64,000 nucleotides of DNA from Elysia crispata (Eukaryota; Mollusca; Gastropoda; Plakobranchidae), in contig JAWDGP010001404.1 in NCBI GenBank assembly GCA_033675545.1, positions 75,001 to 139,000 of the forward strand, read 5' to 3'. This document shows, piece after piece, positions 24,516-34,967 of this stretch. A model generated the notes under the pieces. The model was given only the letters and a program-made list of their open reading frames with translations. It searched no databases and was not told the origin of the DNA. Each line of letters opens with the position of its first letter. The stretch's first letter is position 1. The translations under genes were made by a program, and so were the position numbers.

Positions 24516-27500
24516 TGAGTGGCACATCAAGCGAAAGCATTTGGGGAGGGGGGGAGAGAGAGATATGAGTAGCCTAGGAAGAGAAAGCATTTTAGGGTGA
24601 AGAGAGCGAGAGATGAGCAGTGATGAGAGGGATTTTAAGTTAAACCGTTCTGCAATAAAAGAAGAGGAGGTGGGAGAAACAGTGCAGTGTTTATGTCTTC
24701 AATATCTCAAGGTTCATAACCTCAAAGTCTTTACAGAAAGGATCGCATCAAGAGGAGGAGGAGGAAGATGTGGGATGGATAGACAATACTGTTGTCAATC
24801 TCAGTGTAGAAATCACTATTCCCCTGTAAACAAGAAGACAAAATCAAATAATGACAATTTTAATGTATTTAAATGTATTGGTCCTGGCAAGTGTGCACCA
24901 AAAGCATAATATCAAAGCTGCACCTTGGTACTGAATGTAATTGAGAACATGCATAATTTAGACTTACATTGTACTTGTGTATCACAAGGTCACAAAGGGT
25001 TGAAATACAATATCTCAATAATTTGGAAAGTTATTTCCGTAGACACAATGACACACTATAAAAAATATCTGACCTTTTCAATTTGTTTCTGGCACTGGTT
25101 TTATTCTGTTGCTCCACTTTCTACTACTGGGTGAGGTTGTTGCGCCAATTCCTTAAATGCACTTTTTGCTTGGAGCAGTGAACTGACCACTTTTCCTCAT
25201 CCTCCCAGCCCGAAGTCTTTGTAGGTACTCAGCTTGATACTGTGAATGAGATTTCTTCTCCTTCTAGGGTACAGTCGTTGTCTTTTTTATTGGCCTCAGG
25301 TTCATGAAGAAGTTTTTGACTGAAAAATAAAATTGCAAATACATTTCATTCAGAATTTTACCTGTTTTCAAATGTCAAATATAGGTAGAGTACAATGGAA
25401 CCCTTTCACAGCTGGATCTTGCATGCAATGCGACTCTAATATACTATAAGCCCGTTATTTTTTCTGATATATATTTCTTATATTTGTCTTTGTACACAAC
25501 GGTACTGCCTATCATTAACCTTGCATCTAATAGGGCTTCATGGTTGAATTAACAACTAGATAAGCTTAGATCTAAATGATCAACAAGTTGTCTGTCCTAA
25601 ACCAAGAAAGCGTGGCTTAGATCTGCAAGATACAATGAATACACAAAGCTTACCTTACAGGCTTCAACTTCAATGATTGCAACAGATATTTAATTACACC
25701 ATATCTGATTCTCATTCGCATTCCTTACTTATAAATCGCAATTGTGCAATGTTAGCTTTTGACATTGTTTGCAAGCAATTTTCAGGGAAAAAATATGTTA
25801 AAAAAAATTTAGTGTACTGAATAATTTAATATTATTACCAGCATTGGGACCCCCTGTTTTCGGTGTTGGTTGCGGAGTCTGTCCATCATTCTCCTCTTCA
25901 TCTAACATCTGAAATATCAAAACATCAATACATATATATAAGTGCAGCTTTTATCGTTAGTTTAAACTTTCTGAACCAACAATGTGATTCATATAAATGT
26001 AGTGTGGGTATTTACTTATGTTCTTCAACACCTATAGCCTTTTCTCTTATCAATTCACAAGTATCATTCACATGCAACATTCAACTAGGTGTATATCAAG
26101 TAAAAAGTGATGTTATCCCCCTCCTACCTGGATCACCAAGGAGTGTGTCAGAAGAAAAAAAACTTAGCTAACTAAATTAGAAATTGATATAAAAGAAAAA
26201 AAAAACATTTCATAGGTGAGAGACAAGAAACTGAAATACAACATAGCTATCACGTAAAACCAATAATTTAACGAAAAGAAAATTACAAAGAAATGGGCAA
26301 GGTAGTCAGAAGAATGGAACAAAATTCTATTCTTAGTAGATCAAGATTTTAACAAAAGATGAGCATTGAATTATAATGTTTTTTTTTTTAATGGAAGCAC
26401 ACACTTTTTAAACTCTTGCAAAATAAAAAAAAGACAAATTTCTAAGTAGCATGCCGCATGGTTGACGTAACAAAAAACTGAATACAAAGTACATGTAGAC
26501 ACTGAAATAGATGTAGAATCTAGCTTAAAACTTAGTTTGATTGCACTAAAAAGTCTACACTTATAGTCTATAAAAAGAGGGTTGCTTGAAATGCAAGATT
26601 CAGTATTCATCTATGTATCTAATTCTTCATTTGAATCTAGACCTAGGCTTTAAAAAAAAGCCATATTAATTGAAGTCCCTAGATCTTCTCTCAATAAATT
26701 TCACAAGGACATTTCATAAGCAAGAAATAACTGCATTTACTTAAATTTGCACAACTGTAGACCAGGATCTGGAGTAAAAATCTAGAGATCTGGATCTAGA
26801 CCAAAATTGAAGTCCCTACATTTCAATTCATTTATACATTTCATATAACAAGAGGTATACATAACTGCATTTACTTAAATTGTGACATCAATCTTGATCC
26901 AGGCATGGAGTAGAAATCTTCATTTATTATAACCTAACATAAACAGTGGGAAGGGACATTAAAAGAATTCCTGTCATTAAAAAAGTTGAGTTCCAGTTCT
27001 CATTAACAGTTATAACTTTCAAGAAAATGCACAAGTTGGGTACTAACAGCCAAGCCATAAGATTTATTCAATAAGGATAGCTCCAGAGAACTTTGATAAA
27101 TTAAATATCTACTAGTTTAAAACTCTTTCATACATCTTGACTGTTTGACAGGAAAATGATTCTGTCTTTGCTTCTGTATGAGTGTTAAGTTAATATTGAA
27201 AGAAACTTTAAGCTTGATATATTTTTTTAAACCTGGAACCTTTGAAAACAAGCATGAAATAATATTCATCCAAAGTAATGAAAGTTAACCTAGCTTTGCG
27301 ATTTTTACCCTCATCGTAAAAGTTACTCCTTAGAATACTAACCACTCTAGTCACAAGATCAAATGCTTTCATAATTGTTCAGATTTCAAGAATTTAAACT
27401 GTAAGTCGGCTTCAATCAACACTGCATGTCACTTTCGTAACAAAGACTCAACCTTAAAACTAGTCAGACCTGAAAAGCACTGAAAGTTCTCAAATAACCA

Positions 27501-28439
27501 GTGGCACTAGCACAGTTCTAATTAAACAGAAGTCATTGTGAAAATTTAGAAATCAAATAAAAAACTTACCTTGGTGGTGGTGATCTGTAAACGAAAAACT
27601 CCCTCTTAACTTGAAAACAATCATTTCACTTCACTCTCACATCAATCTTGGATGTTGACTGGAAATGGCGAGGCATGGATGACGTCAAAACAAAATCTTG
27701 TTCTTAAGTTGTTTAAGACGTGATTAGTTTTAAATCGGGAGGTTTGTTGCCAATATTTTGAAATGAAAGCTTTCGAAAGAAAAATTTTTTAGAAGAAAAT
27801 ACAAATTTGTTATCAACATATCAAATTGTTTTTGAGCTGTTTCGATCGCCTGTAACTTTCATACGATCATTTGACACAAAACTTTAGTCGAGGCCAAATC
27901 CATGAACTAAATATAAAAAAAAGATAACAAAGGCATTTTGGTGTTTCGTTTTTTTTAGTTAGCAGATTTCAAGGAACAAGTTTCTACCAATAATATTTAG
28001 GATATTATCATCAAAATTTGGTATGGGCGATTTCAAAATTGAGAATAATTTGACTTGAAAAACATATGTGAAGTTATGTTTTTTAAAACCTTAATGGCAT
28101 TATGTTCTTGAGCTCCTTTTCATTTGAACGCACTGTTAAGTTATATTCAACTATCGCGTCTATTCTGAATGAATTTGCTTTAATACACCTTGAGCACGCA
28201 ATTACTTTAGTAGTATACTTCATGATAGAATTCCTAGCTAGATTTGCAATTTAGTATTTAGCACTTAAAATACCGTTTGCAACATAGCAGAAGAAACAAT
28301 ATTTCTGAAATTTTGTCTGAATGTTACTTATTCATTTTAACCTATTTCAAGTTCAATCACTTTTTAAATTGACCCATTTTAGATGTGTTATGTGGTGCGA
28401 ACGTGGGTTTGCATCAAAATATCGCTATTTGGCTATGCG

Positions 28440-28478
<39 letters not shown>

Positions 28479-31400
28479 TCTATTATTTTAAAGCTTACAT
28501 TGCATGTCATGAGATCACTTAAGAGTCAGCTGGCCTTAAATTAAAAACATATGTCCCTTCATTTTAAAGATTCCCAGAGAATATTTCAATTTGCTGTGAG
28601 TATAATAAAATTGAGAGTTACAAAAGCCTTACATTTGTATGTATACTATTACTAGTGTTATAATCTTATTTCACTATAAAAGAACATAGACCAGTATGAT
28701 TCATTTCAAAGTTGTATTTTACCTTTAAGATCAAAGGTTCATCTGAAGAGGGACATGTTACACCTGGTTTATTTGGCACTTCTGGGGAGATAGTTTCCTA
28801 CAGAAAAATGGAAAGAGGAAACAAAACCGAATTAACAATAAATTAACAGAAAAAAAAAATTTCATCAATCAATGACATATTTTATATCTGTCCTGGTTAC
28901 GTATATATGAGTCACCTTGTTGCATGGGTTTTTATTATCATTGTATTCTTCCTTTATTACTTATAACATACTCAGATAAATCAGACAAATGTTATCCTTT
29001 GCATATATTTTCAACATTACTGTAACCTGCTATTTTGTCACTTGCAACATGTTATTAACATCTAGAATTGTGCAGGTTTTCTGGATGTAAGCAAAAGGTT
29101 TGTATTTATCAAAAGAATACAACAAATTAGGATGTTCTTAGCTCTTGTGACCATATAGAATGTGGAGATTTTCTTGTGGATATTCAACTAATGCACACAA
29201 AAGAAAATTTCCATCAAATGATAGCCATTGAGTACAAAAGCTTCTGCTTGTTTCAAATAACAGTGCACGATGGTCATTCCTGATGTTCAGAATTTTTTTT
29301 TCTATTTATTTGACGAAAAGTGTTCACTCAATCCCTACTCCTTTCATTCCTCACTTCTGCAAAGAAAAGTGGAAAGCTTTAGGGCATTCTGGGAAAAAAA
29401 AAACATGTTTATTCTAAATTTCAATACATCAGTATATTATTTTATAAGGATTTTTTTTTTTACAATTTACACAGAAACTTGTCTTTTTCAAACAGTCAGA
29501 AATGTCATTCCACAGTTTTAAAAAAAGAAATTAAAAAAAAATTAACATTTTCTTTTTCTCTTTCTAATGTTTTAATATTTCAGAGTTCCAGAAGACTTTG
29601 GCATTTGTTTTGACTGAGACAAAGATGAGTTTTTCTAAAAGCACAGAATCACTATGAATAATAGAGTATATTGCCATATATGAAGAGTTTAAATGCAAAA
29701 GCAGATATACCTGTTTTCCTTGTTTTGAGAAATATGAATATTTTTATTTTTTCTCATGTAAACTAATGTACATAATATCAATGTTATTTGTTTAAAATTT
29801 TAAATGGGTACCACTCAGTATAAAACTGTGAACTTTTGAATCGATCTTTGTTTTCAAATGAATGAATATTAGCTTAGCTAAATAAATGATTGTCTGCAAA
29901 ACAAGATATATTTGTAAAATAAATTTATTGCAAAAACAGATAAAAATCGAAGTTGGCAAATAATGAAAATTTTCACGTGTTTAATGAGACAAACATCCAT
30001 ACTGAGGCGAAATAACAAATTTTAGTCATATGTGTTATACACACTTAAGTTTGTAAGCATAGAGAAAGAGAAAGAGAGCGATAAAAAGGACATTTATGAA
30101 GATAGCCCGAGAATTTATAATTAAGATAATTGCAGAATTTCAGAGAGAGAGAGAGAGGTGGGGGGACTCAGAGTGATAATGAATTCTCCTCAGGCTCTTT
30201 AAAAAATCCTATAAGTATTTCTTTGATTTTAGAATTAATGCTATTCACTCAGACATAGAGCTGATAAGAATTTAGCAGGTAGTATAAGCTAATTTCGTTA
30301 CAATCTCATATAACCAATTGTATAAGAAAAAAAAACTTAGCTTTTAAATTTTCCTTTTTTTAAATTAAATGAATCATAATTGTTAAAGCCTTTTTTAATT
30401 GCCTATAAATTTGGACCAAAATATAATCTTATTTTTTTTTTTTCTTAAGGATTGCTAGATCTACTTTGTTGGTCTAGATTCAAACAATAAAATGAGATAA
30501 CTCTAGGCAGTAACTAGCGTGACTTTCAGGTAATAAACTTTTTGCCCTTGACTAACCTTCAAAGATAAAAATATTTTAGCAGTTTCTGTTTTCAGCATTT
30601 TAGGAGTAGCAGGATGAACACTCTCCTTACAGATGTTCCTTTTGCGAGCAGAAGATGGTTCCGCAGTCACTAATGCTTGAATAGGGTCTGGATTTTCAAG
30701 TGTGGGTTTGCCTTCCACAAAGTGCTGAAAATAGAAAGTAGATTTAAACCTTGACATCACTAAAAATTAGCCTGTAAAATAATTAAAGGCCAATAATGTC
30801 AATATTTTTATGATAGTTTTAACTATTAAATGTCTTCCAAGTCTCTTGGTCTGCAAGCCATGGACTAGAAAAAAAAGCATAGAGAGAAAGCAATACTACA
30901 TACCTTAAACTGCATTATCTTTATTAGGCTTAATTTTTAATTTATTCTTTAAGGGAATCAGATATAATCTCATTTACATAAGGTGACAATACCTCATGGA
31001 AAATGGTTTCAGATTTAGGGATCATCCTACATTATAGATAGCATTCTACTGATATCAATAAAATAATTATATATTTCCAATAGAAGTATATGAACCACCA
31101 GGATTCAAATACTTGAGAATGAGTGAGAGACAGACAGAGTTGCCACCACTCAGCATATTCTCAAGGCATATATTCCAGGTTCAATAGATAAATCTGCAGC
31201 AAAATTGATTATCCTTGTGGAAAAAAGAGAAGAAAAAAAACAGTTTCCTGTCAAACTAGATCTAGCTTTCAATCATCATGGACTTACAGGATGAGATATT
31301 TTCCAATTACATATAAAACCTTATTTATGCATACATGATAATATTTTTTTTTTTTTTTTTTTTTGGGGGGGGTATTATTTTTATTTTGGGGACTTTAAAA

Positions 31401-33720
31401 AACCAGGACCTTTAAATTTTATGAAGGGAGGGTCCTAGTGTGATTGCAATGATATGAGATTATATTGTTTGGTACAATAACAAGAGAAGAATATAGATAA
31501 CCGATTAAGAGCTGATCCTTGATGAAATAAGGAGCACCTTCTATTATAAGCAAACACCTACCGGGAGACAACACACTTCTCTCTCATTCTATTTCTCCTT
31601 ATTTTCCGTTTTGCAGATATGAAATTAAATCTTTTTTTTTAATTTAAAATAATGAATTAATGTAAAGCTCCATTTCAGTAACTGTACAATAAGACTCTGC
31701 TCCTAGACATAGCTTCTCAGTGGGTGAGTTAACCTTTGTCATAACTCCGACACTATCACTTAGTAACAGCACAAATTATGCTACATCAGATTATAACAAA
31801 CATGTAAGCGCATCTAATTAAAATCTGAAAATTTTTTCCCCATACTACATCTTCCAAAGTGTCATAACATCAAGCACCTAAGACGAAATATTGCTAAAGC
31901 GGTCTGCAGGCATTCTTCCACTTGAAAATTAAAAAAAAGGGTTCTTAAATAGGCCTATGCCTTTTTATGACTACTTTGAACAACTTTTGTCACAAAATCA
32001 TTCCAAGCCCTGAGTACACCTAAAGCACCAAAATTGTCGGCGATTTTGCATGTCTTTTATAGAGTGATAATATATAATGCTCTCAGCAGGAGTTGAATAT
32101 TGGAAATTAGTCTGCAAGCTTTAATAAGAGTTCATAGCTTATAATTCAATACCAGAGTAACATCTGGATCATATGTAGATCTGGATGCAGAGCACAATAT
32201 AATTGCCTGAAAATTGAAAATGCATTGGATCCAGACGGAGCACTGGAAGGAAGTGAAGGGAACAACCTCCCCCTAAACTGAAGCTGAAGCATTTTCATCT
32301 TTTATTTTTTTAGTAATATCCAAAACACTGTCTCCCAGCCATATTTTCCAACAATCTTATCAATTTACATTGATAACAATTAACATTAACATTTTGTCAC
32401 CTTATTTTTATCCCCAGCAATACCCAAACTACCATCTCCTGGCACATTTTCCTTGAATTTTTCCAATTTATACTAATAAATGCTAACATTTTGTTAGTAC
32501 CCTTATTAAGATGAGGATTCATTTCAAGAAGCTGAATAAAATTTAAAAAATGAACTCACCATAATATTCTCTTCATCCTTTAGCTTGTGAGAGAAATCCC
32601 CTGATCCCCAACTGTCCCTGACATCTCTTTTGTTTAGAACTACATCTATCATGGCCCTCACTTTGTGCATGTCTTGTCACATTACACTTGCCTTTTCTAC
32701 TATAATCTAGCTTTTGGTCGCAAAAAAGACAAAAGGCCAAGCCCGGTTTTGACAGTTTTCTTACATAATCAGAGAGGTAATCCCCATTGCAATCCTTTTC
32801 TTCTAACCACTGCCATCGGAACTTGTTTCATATTCCATTTTCTATAGCTTTCTGCTTGGCCATTCGTTCAATGAACTGTTCAGTCATCATGAAATCAGTG
32901 AAATCTAGGTATCTATCTTCTAATGGTATTTTTATCTTCACAGATTAGATCCATATTTCATCACTGCAGAAAGTAGAACTACACATATGTAATTAGAAAT
33001 AAGAATAATTCACGCAATCATTGCTGCAATGTTGGCTTTGATTGTTTGCAATTCTTATTCACAAATCATTTATAGCAGAATTCAGGCTCGGCAAAAAGCC
33101 AGTTTGGGTACATTATTAAACTGTAGCAGGAAAATTTTCCCATTTACAATTGCCTGAAAACACCCAGGTCTAAGAATAGATTTACTTTTTAAAAGTTATC
33201 AACATAAGAAATTGGTCCTTTACAATTTGCTGTCATTTTTCCAGCAGCCCTTAATTCAATGCCAGCTGTACAATGGCTAAATAATGGGTTTTTAAAGGCA
33301 AAGTTAAGAATCTTAAAATTGGATTTACAGGTGGTCGTCTCATGGTCATGCCCCAGTGATGAAATGCGTACAGTATTAATGAATCGACTGGGAAGTCTCT
33401 TATTGGATTCAGTGCTTTTGCTGTACGACATTGACAAACGCATCCTACAATTCATGGTGATTCAGTCGAATGTAGGTTGTGTAAGATGCTTGACTTTTGA
33501 AAAGGAGCGATGCCGCGATGATGTTAAAGACTCAGGTTTTTCATTGAAATAAAGTGCAGTTCAGTGTATGTAACTGTAGACAGACGTCTTGCAAAAAAAA
33601 AGTCACCTTATCTTGATTCTAGATTTTTTTTCTTAAGAAGTCGTTAATAATTTAGATATATATGCTAGGTCTTAGTGATCTAGATTCTAGATCTAGATCT
33701 AGATCTATTAACTTAATAAT

Positions 33721-33769
<49 letters not shown>

Positions 33770-34171
33770 TTAAGATCCAGTCCTTGAAATTAAAATCATT
33801 ATCAGATTGTTAGATTAAAGCGTCCAAAAACCACACCAGTGACATATCAATTTAGATATAGGCCTAGATGTTGATACTAGATTTTAGCTGATCATTTGAA
33901 CCACGATGATAAACTTGATTTCTAAATCAAGATTTTAAATCTTCTTAGTTCCTATTTTGACTTGTACCTTTGAGCAAATGTAGTGGTTTTTGGTGATTTT
34001 GTCTATGTTGAGCCGACTATGAGGTTTGCCACAAGCTTTAATCCATCTTAGGCACTTTTCGTGGTTCCAGGGCTTTGTCTTTGCGGGCTTAACAAATGGG
34101 ATGAATTTGACTCCAACACATCGATCTGGGTATCGGTTATCCGATTTGCAAGTTCCCCAGCTACATCGCAT
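15990..34171 (-). CDS. spliced THAP - DDE_Tnp_4 transposase-derived gene
   Basis: I join six minus-strand exons: 34171-33968, 30724-30557, 28797-28723, 27584-27570, 18266-18192 and 16985-15990. Every junction is GT-AG and phase 0, giving an open frame of 510 residues. The first exon and the start of the second form a THAP zinc finger, a C2CH DNA-binding fold. The last exon is a DDE_Tnp_4 catalytic region. This THAP plus DDE_Tnp_4 layout is that of Harbinger-superfamily ISL2EU-type transposases. The frame is open despite 18 kb of intron full of other mobile DNA, which argues for an old, maintained locus. The second catalytic Asp appears replaced by Asn, which argues against transposition. A domesticated DNA-binding protein is my preferred reading. 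Alternatively it is a dying transposon, or two tandem copies whose exons I have joined. Confidence 0.6.
17440..17880 (+). mobile_element. LINE 3' end, family A, copy 3
   Basis: The plus strand reads ECYIEPILMYGCKAWIISKQ, then KLEATEMWLL, and later fragments of the MIEGKR, KWL and TDALE tail, ending near VMIAYA. These are the last 150 or so residues of a LINE reverse-transcriptase polyprotein, broken by several shifts. It shares its family with the copies at 5.6 and 13.8 kb and lies inside the intron between the last two exons of the THAP gene. Confidence 0.8.
18192..18266 (-). CDS. 75-nt exon, copy B (THAP gene)
   Basis: The exon is bounded by TTTCCACAG (acceptor) and GAG|GTAAAA (donor) and is phase 0 at both ends. 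It encodes 25 residues containing TPEV, VNC and NEQIILE. It aligns without gaps to the exon at 28723-28797 (shared T..PEV....V.C..S.E..IL). The flanking intron also aligns (ttcattgcaaag.tgt.ttttacc). The acidic linker would sit between the THAP and transposase regions. Confidence 0.6.
18900..19130. repeat. noncoding part of a duplicated segment (partner 29010-29195)
   Basis: Alignable blocks include tgcaggt..tct, aggctaaaggcatgtattaatc (compare agcaaaaggtttgtatttatc), ttcttagc, ggctcttgt and aatgtggggattttgttgtgga. Order and orientation match the other copy. With the 75-nt exons this shows that a stretch of about 1 kb was duplicated. Confidence 0.65.
19138..19216. repeat. (TA)n microsatellite
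   Basis: About 27 plus 9 TA units are separated by a single AAA interruption. Confidence 0.97.
19220..21059. other. intronic AT-rich stretch, nothing recognised
   Basis: No coding block was found on either strand. A short (CT)n run lies at 20884-20897. Confidence 0.4.
21060..21706 (-). pseudogene. OTU cysteine-protease domain fragment
   Basis: The opening 60 residues lead to VLTVGDGNCLTRSLSRIVFG, the OTU catalytic block with Asp66 and Cys69 in DGNC. A histidine-containing stretch and a tail with LGVWQLAAAANVL and IISLYPNKG follow, after a change of frame. OTU proteases remove ubiquitin. In mobile elements and in the vertnin family the domain is often found without proven activity. The fragment is incomplete as an enzyme. 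Confidence 0.65.
22270..22830 (-). pseudogene. nuclease-like fragment of the OTU element
   Basis: The frame reads QVTIHTVAIYQRCHKCNDK, then VFISDDLNNDSNFVFHVLQ, then FVIFSDDCSVQYKSK, and FFGERHGKSKCDSCGGIVKS after a break. Family members usually start this block with a DFxENY motif, which is not recognisable here. A 101-bp tandem duplication overlaps the upstream end. Confidence 0.6.
22715..22916. repeat. 101-bp tandem duplication inside the OTU element
   Basis: The unit starting ggatctttgccacatagct occurs at 22715 and 22816. The two copies differ at about seven positions. Confidence 0.9.
22960..23370 (-). pseudogene. Cys-rich region of the OTU element
   Basis: This is an open block of 136 residues. 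It begins LPGQRHYSKRLEKQKK-like and continues VSKGTFFRCRPRHIV, then VECLCELCENAKLKLNLL and CVSRECNSCGIHKD. The CLCELC and CNSC pairs suggest zinc binding. The same order (PGKR.., F..LRP+H, CLCEYC..) is seen in the related unnamed family. Confidence 0.6.
23702..24160 (-). CDS. basic N-terminal ORF of the OTU element
   Basis: 153 residues run from MKEKLSKKAS to NIESDD. The first half is strongly basic (KQRAYWAEKQRARRATMTPE), and the second is Ser/Asn-rich and acidic. An acceptor-like CTCAAACTCCAG stands just before the ATG, so this may be an internal exon. The YWAEKQRARR-type stretch is typical of the N-terminus of this unnamed family. Confidence 0.45.
   Translation of the reverse strand: MKEKLSKKASITPTVKPQTGRTTRGQVAVKQMSVIKQRAYWAEKQRARRATMTPEDMERVKARVRQCYAEMRGKVKFTVEKQTTLHASPATTELNSSLNCFSGSPNNLHPAVMCINEDNNAAASVSPFPGSNSITDELNCAFLNISNIESDD
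24417..24513. repeat. (AAAG)n/(AG)n microsatellite
   Basis: About eight AAAG units run into about 30 AG units. A second short (GA)n follows at 24553-24562. Confidence 0.97.
25153..25319 (-). pseudogene. possible second exon of the OTU element
   Basis: This block follows the acceptor TTTATTTTTCAG and continues, phase 1, from the exon at 25908-25839. It includes SQYQAEYLQRLRAGRMRKSG, a basic stretch resembling the one in the 23702-24160 ORF. It is interrupted, so it is probably not translated whole. Confidence 0.4.
25839..25908 (-). CDS. possible first exon of the OTU element
   Basis: The exon follows GATATTTCAG, starts directly with ATG, encodes MLDEEENDGQTPQPTPKTGG and ends phase 1 at G|GTAATA. 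The phase does not fit the all-phase-0 THAP gene. Its frame continues into the block at 25319-25153, so I attach it to the OTU element. It could also be an alternative exon of the THAP gene. Confidence 0.4.
25909..27569. other. intron of the THAP gene, nothing recognised
   Basis: AT-rich with several tctagatc-type words and no coding block. Confidence 0.4.
27570..27584 (-). CDS. 15-nt microexon (THAP gene)
   Basis: Five codons (ITTTK) stand between TTTCGTTTACAG and AAG|GTAAGT. Both are strong splice sites, and the exon is phase 0 on both sides, so inclusion or skipping keeps the frame. With so short a block this rests on the splice signals alone. Confidence 0.4.
27585..28722. other. intron of the THAP gene
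   Basis: AT-rich, with a (TA)n microsatellite at 28439-28475. From about 28660 the sequence aligns with the intron flank of the duplicate exon at 18.2 kb. Confidence 0.4.
28723..28797 (-). CDS. 75-nt exon, copy A (THAP gene)
   Basis: The exon is bounded by TTTCTGTAG and AAG|GTAAAA and is phase 0 at both ends. It encodes 25 residues including ISPEVPNKPGVTCPSSDEP. It is the same length as the exon at 18192-18266 and aligns with it without gaps. Flanking introns also align, which shows tandem exon duplication. Confidence 0.6.
29010..29195. repeat. duplicated noncoding segment (partner 18900-19130)
   Basis: Described under the partner. The spacing from exon to this block is about 0.25 kb here and about 0.7 kb in the other copy. 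Confidence 0.65.
29196..30556. other. intron of the THAP gene, nothing recognised
   Basis: AT-rich with short A and T runs and a brief (GA)n at 30143-30156. Confidence 0.4.
30557..30724 (-). CDS. second exon (THAP gene): end of THAP domain and linker
   Basis: After CTATTTTCAG the frame opens with HFVEGKPTLENPDPIQAL. The His-Phe completes the C2CH zinc site begun in the exon at 33968 (C-S-K then H-F), and KPTxxNPDP is the usual continuation in divergent invertebrate THAP domains. The remaining 38 residues are a basic, Ser/Thr-rich linker. It ends LKTETAKIFLSLK at a GTTAGT donor. It is 56 codons long, phase 0 at both ends. Confidence 0.8.
30725..32572. other. intron of the THAP gene, nothing recognised
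   Basis: Contains T18-G8 at about 31346-31371 but no coding block. Confidence 0.4.
32573..32887 (-). pseudogene. zinc-finger fragment of a transposase-like protein
   Basis: On the minus strand MTEQFIERMAKQKAIENG is followed, after an in-frame stop, by NKFRWQWLEEKD, then GLAFCLFCDQKLDYSRKGKC and VTRHAQSEGH. C-x2-C with a spaced H-x5-H is a BED/TTF-like zinc finger of the kind found at the N-terminus of hAT-type transposases and of related unnamed genes. Nothing catalytic follows, so this is a remnant nested in the THAP gene's first intron. Confidence 0.55.
33724..33768. repeat. (TA)n microsatellite
   Basis: About 22 TA units. Short (TAGATC)n runs lie just before it at 33684-33707 and again at 34310-34330. 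Confidence 0.96.
33968..34171 (-). CDS. first exon (THAP gene): THAP zinc finger
   Basis: 68 codons start MRCSWGTCKSDNRYPD and end NHYICSK at a GTACAAG donor. The THAP signature is visible: C3-x4-C8, GVKFIPFVKP (19-30), invariant-type W35, CLRWIKACGKPH (40-51), then C66 with its partner His at the start of the next exon. THAP domains bind DNA through one zinc ion. An in-frame TAG lies seven codons upstream of this ATG, so the start is well supported. Confidence 0.9.
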
Positions 34172-34636
34172 GTCTACTGTGCAGACAAACTACACACAAG
34201 ATGTTTCGTTTATAATTATTTTATCTAGATAATCTGATAATATCGATCTAATAAAATCAAGTTTCTCAGAACTTTCAAAGTAAAGTGATCAACAAAAAAA
34301 TCTAGAGATTTAGATCTAGATCTAGATCTATAGATAGGATTGCCAGTGATTCATGAAGGATAACTCTCGCTGAGAAAAGTCAGGGTGCGTACAGCTAGGC
34401 TGTGCGGGATCAATTGAGGTATAGGAAAAATTGAAAGTGCGCATCACTTTTCATTGGTGTGAGATCGCCGACACCAATAATTATTTCTAGGGCTGCTTTG
34501 TGTTTACGGCATCAGTTTGGCCTCGCGTTACTTTCACAGACATAAGCTCCTGTTTTCGATTGAATATGAGTTGAAGGCAGTTTTAATTTTTTTTTTTTTA
34601 CCCTTTAACATTTAACTAATGACCTTAGAATCATTT

Positions 34637-34967
<331 letters not shown>

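Larger units (their letters stand above)
21060..25908 (-). mobile_element. broken OTU-bearing element of uncertain class
   Basis: Minus-strand coding remnants lie in a consistent order over 4.8 kb. First comes a basic N-terminal part (25908-23702), then a Cys-rich part (23370-22960), then a nuclease-like part with SDDCSVQYKS and RHGKSKCDSCGGIVK (about 22628-22270). A linker with a CFCKFC motif (about 22040) follows, then an OTU cysteine-protease domain (21706-21060). I know this combination from unnamed repetitive genes of cnidarians and molluscs. The SDGxxxQYK and HGKxxCDxxGG motifs suggest an RNase-H-like nuclease, but I cannot name the superfamily. No reverse transcriptase, capsid or envelope motif was seen. 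The copy is broken in at least five places and is probably dead. It lies within the largest intron of the THAP gene, on the same strand. Confidence 0.6.

Noticed and set aside
24256-24600. Ser/Leu- and Arg/Glu-rich frames over the AG tract
   Set aside because: Product of the (AAAG)n/(AG)n microsatellite.
33189-33552. Overlapping frames of 88 and 97 residues on opposite strands in the first THAP intron
   Set aside because: No motif and no convincing splice pair; neither strand stands out.
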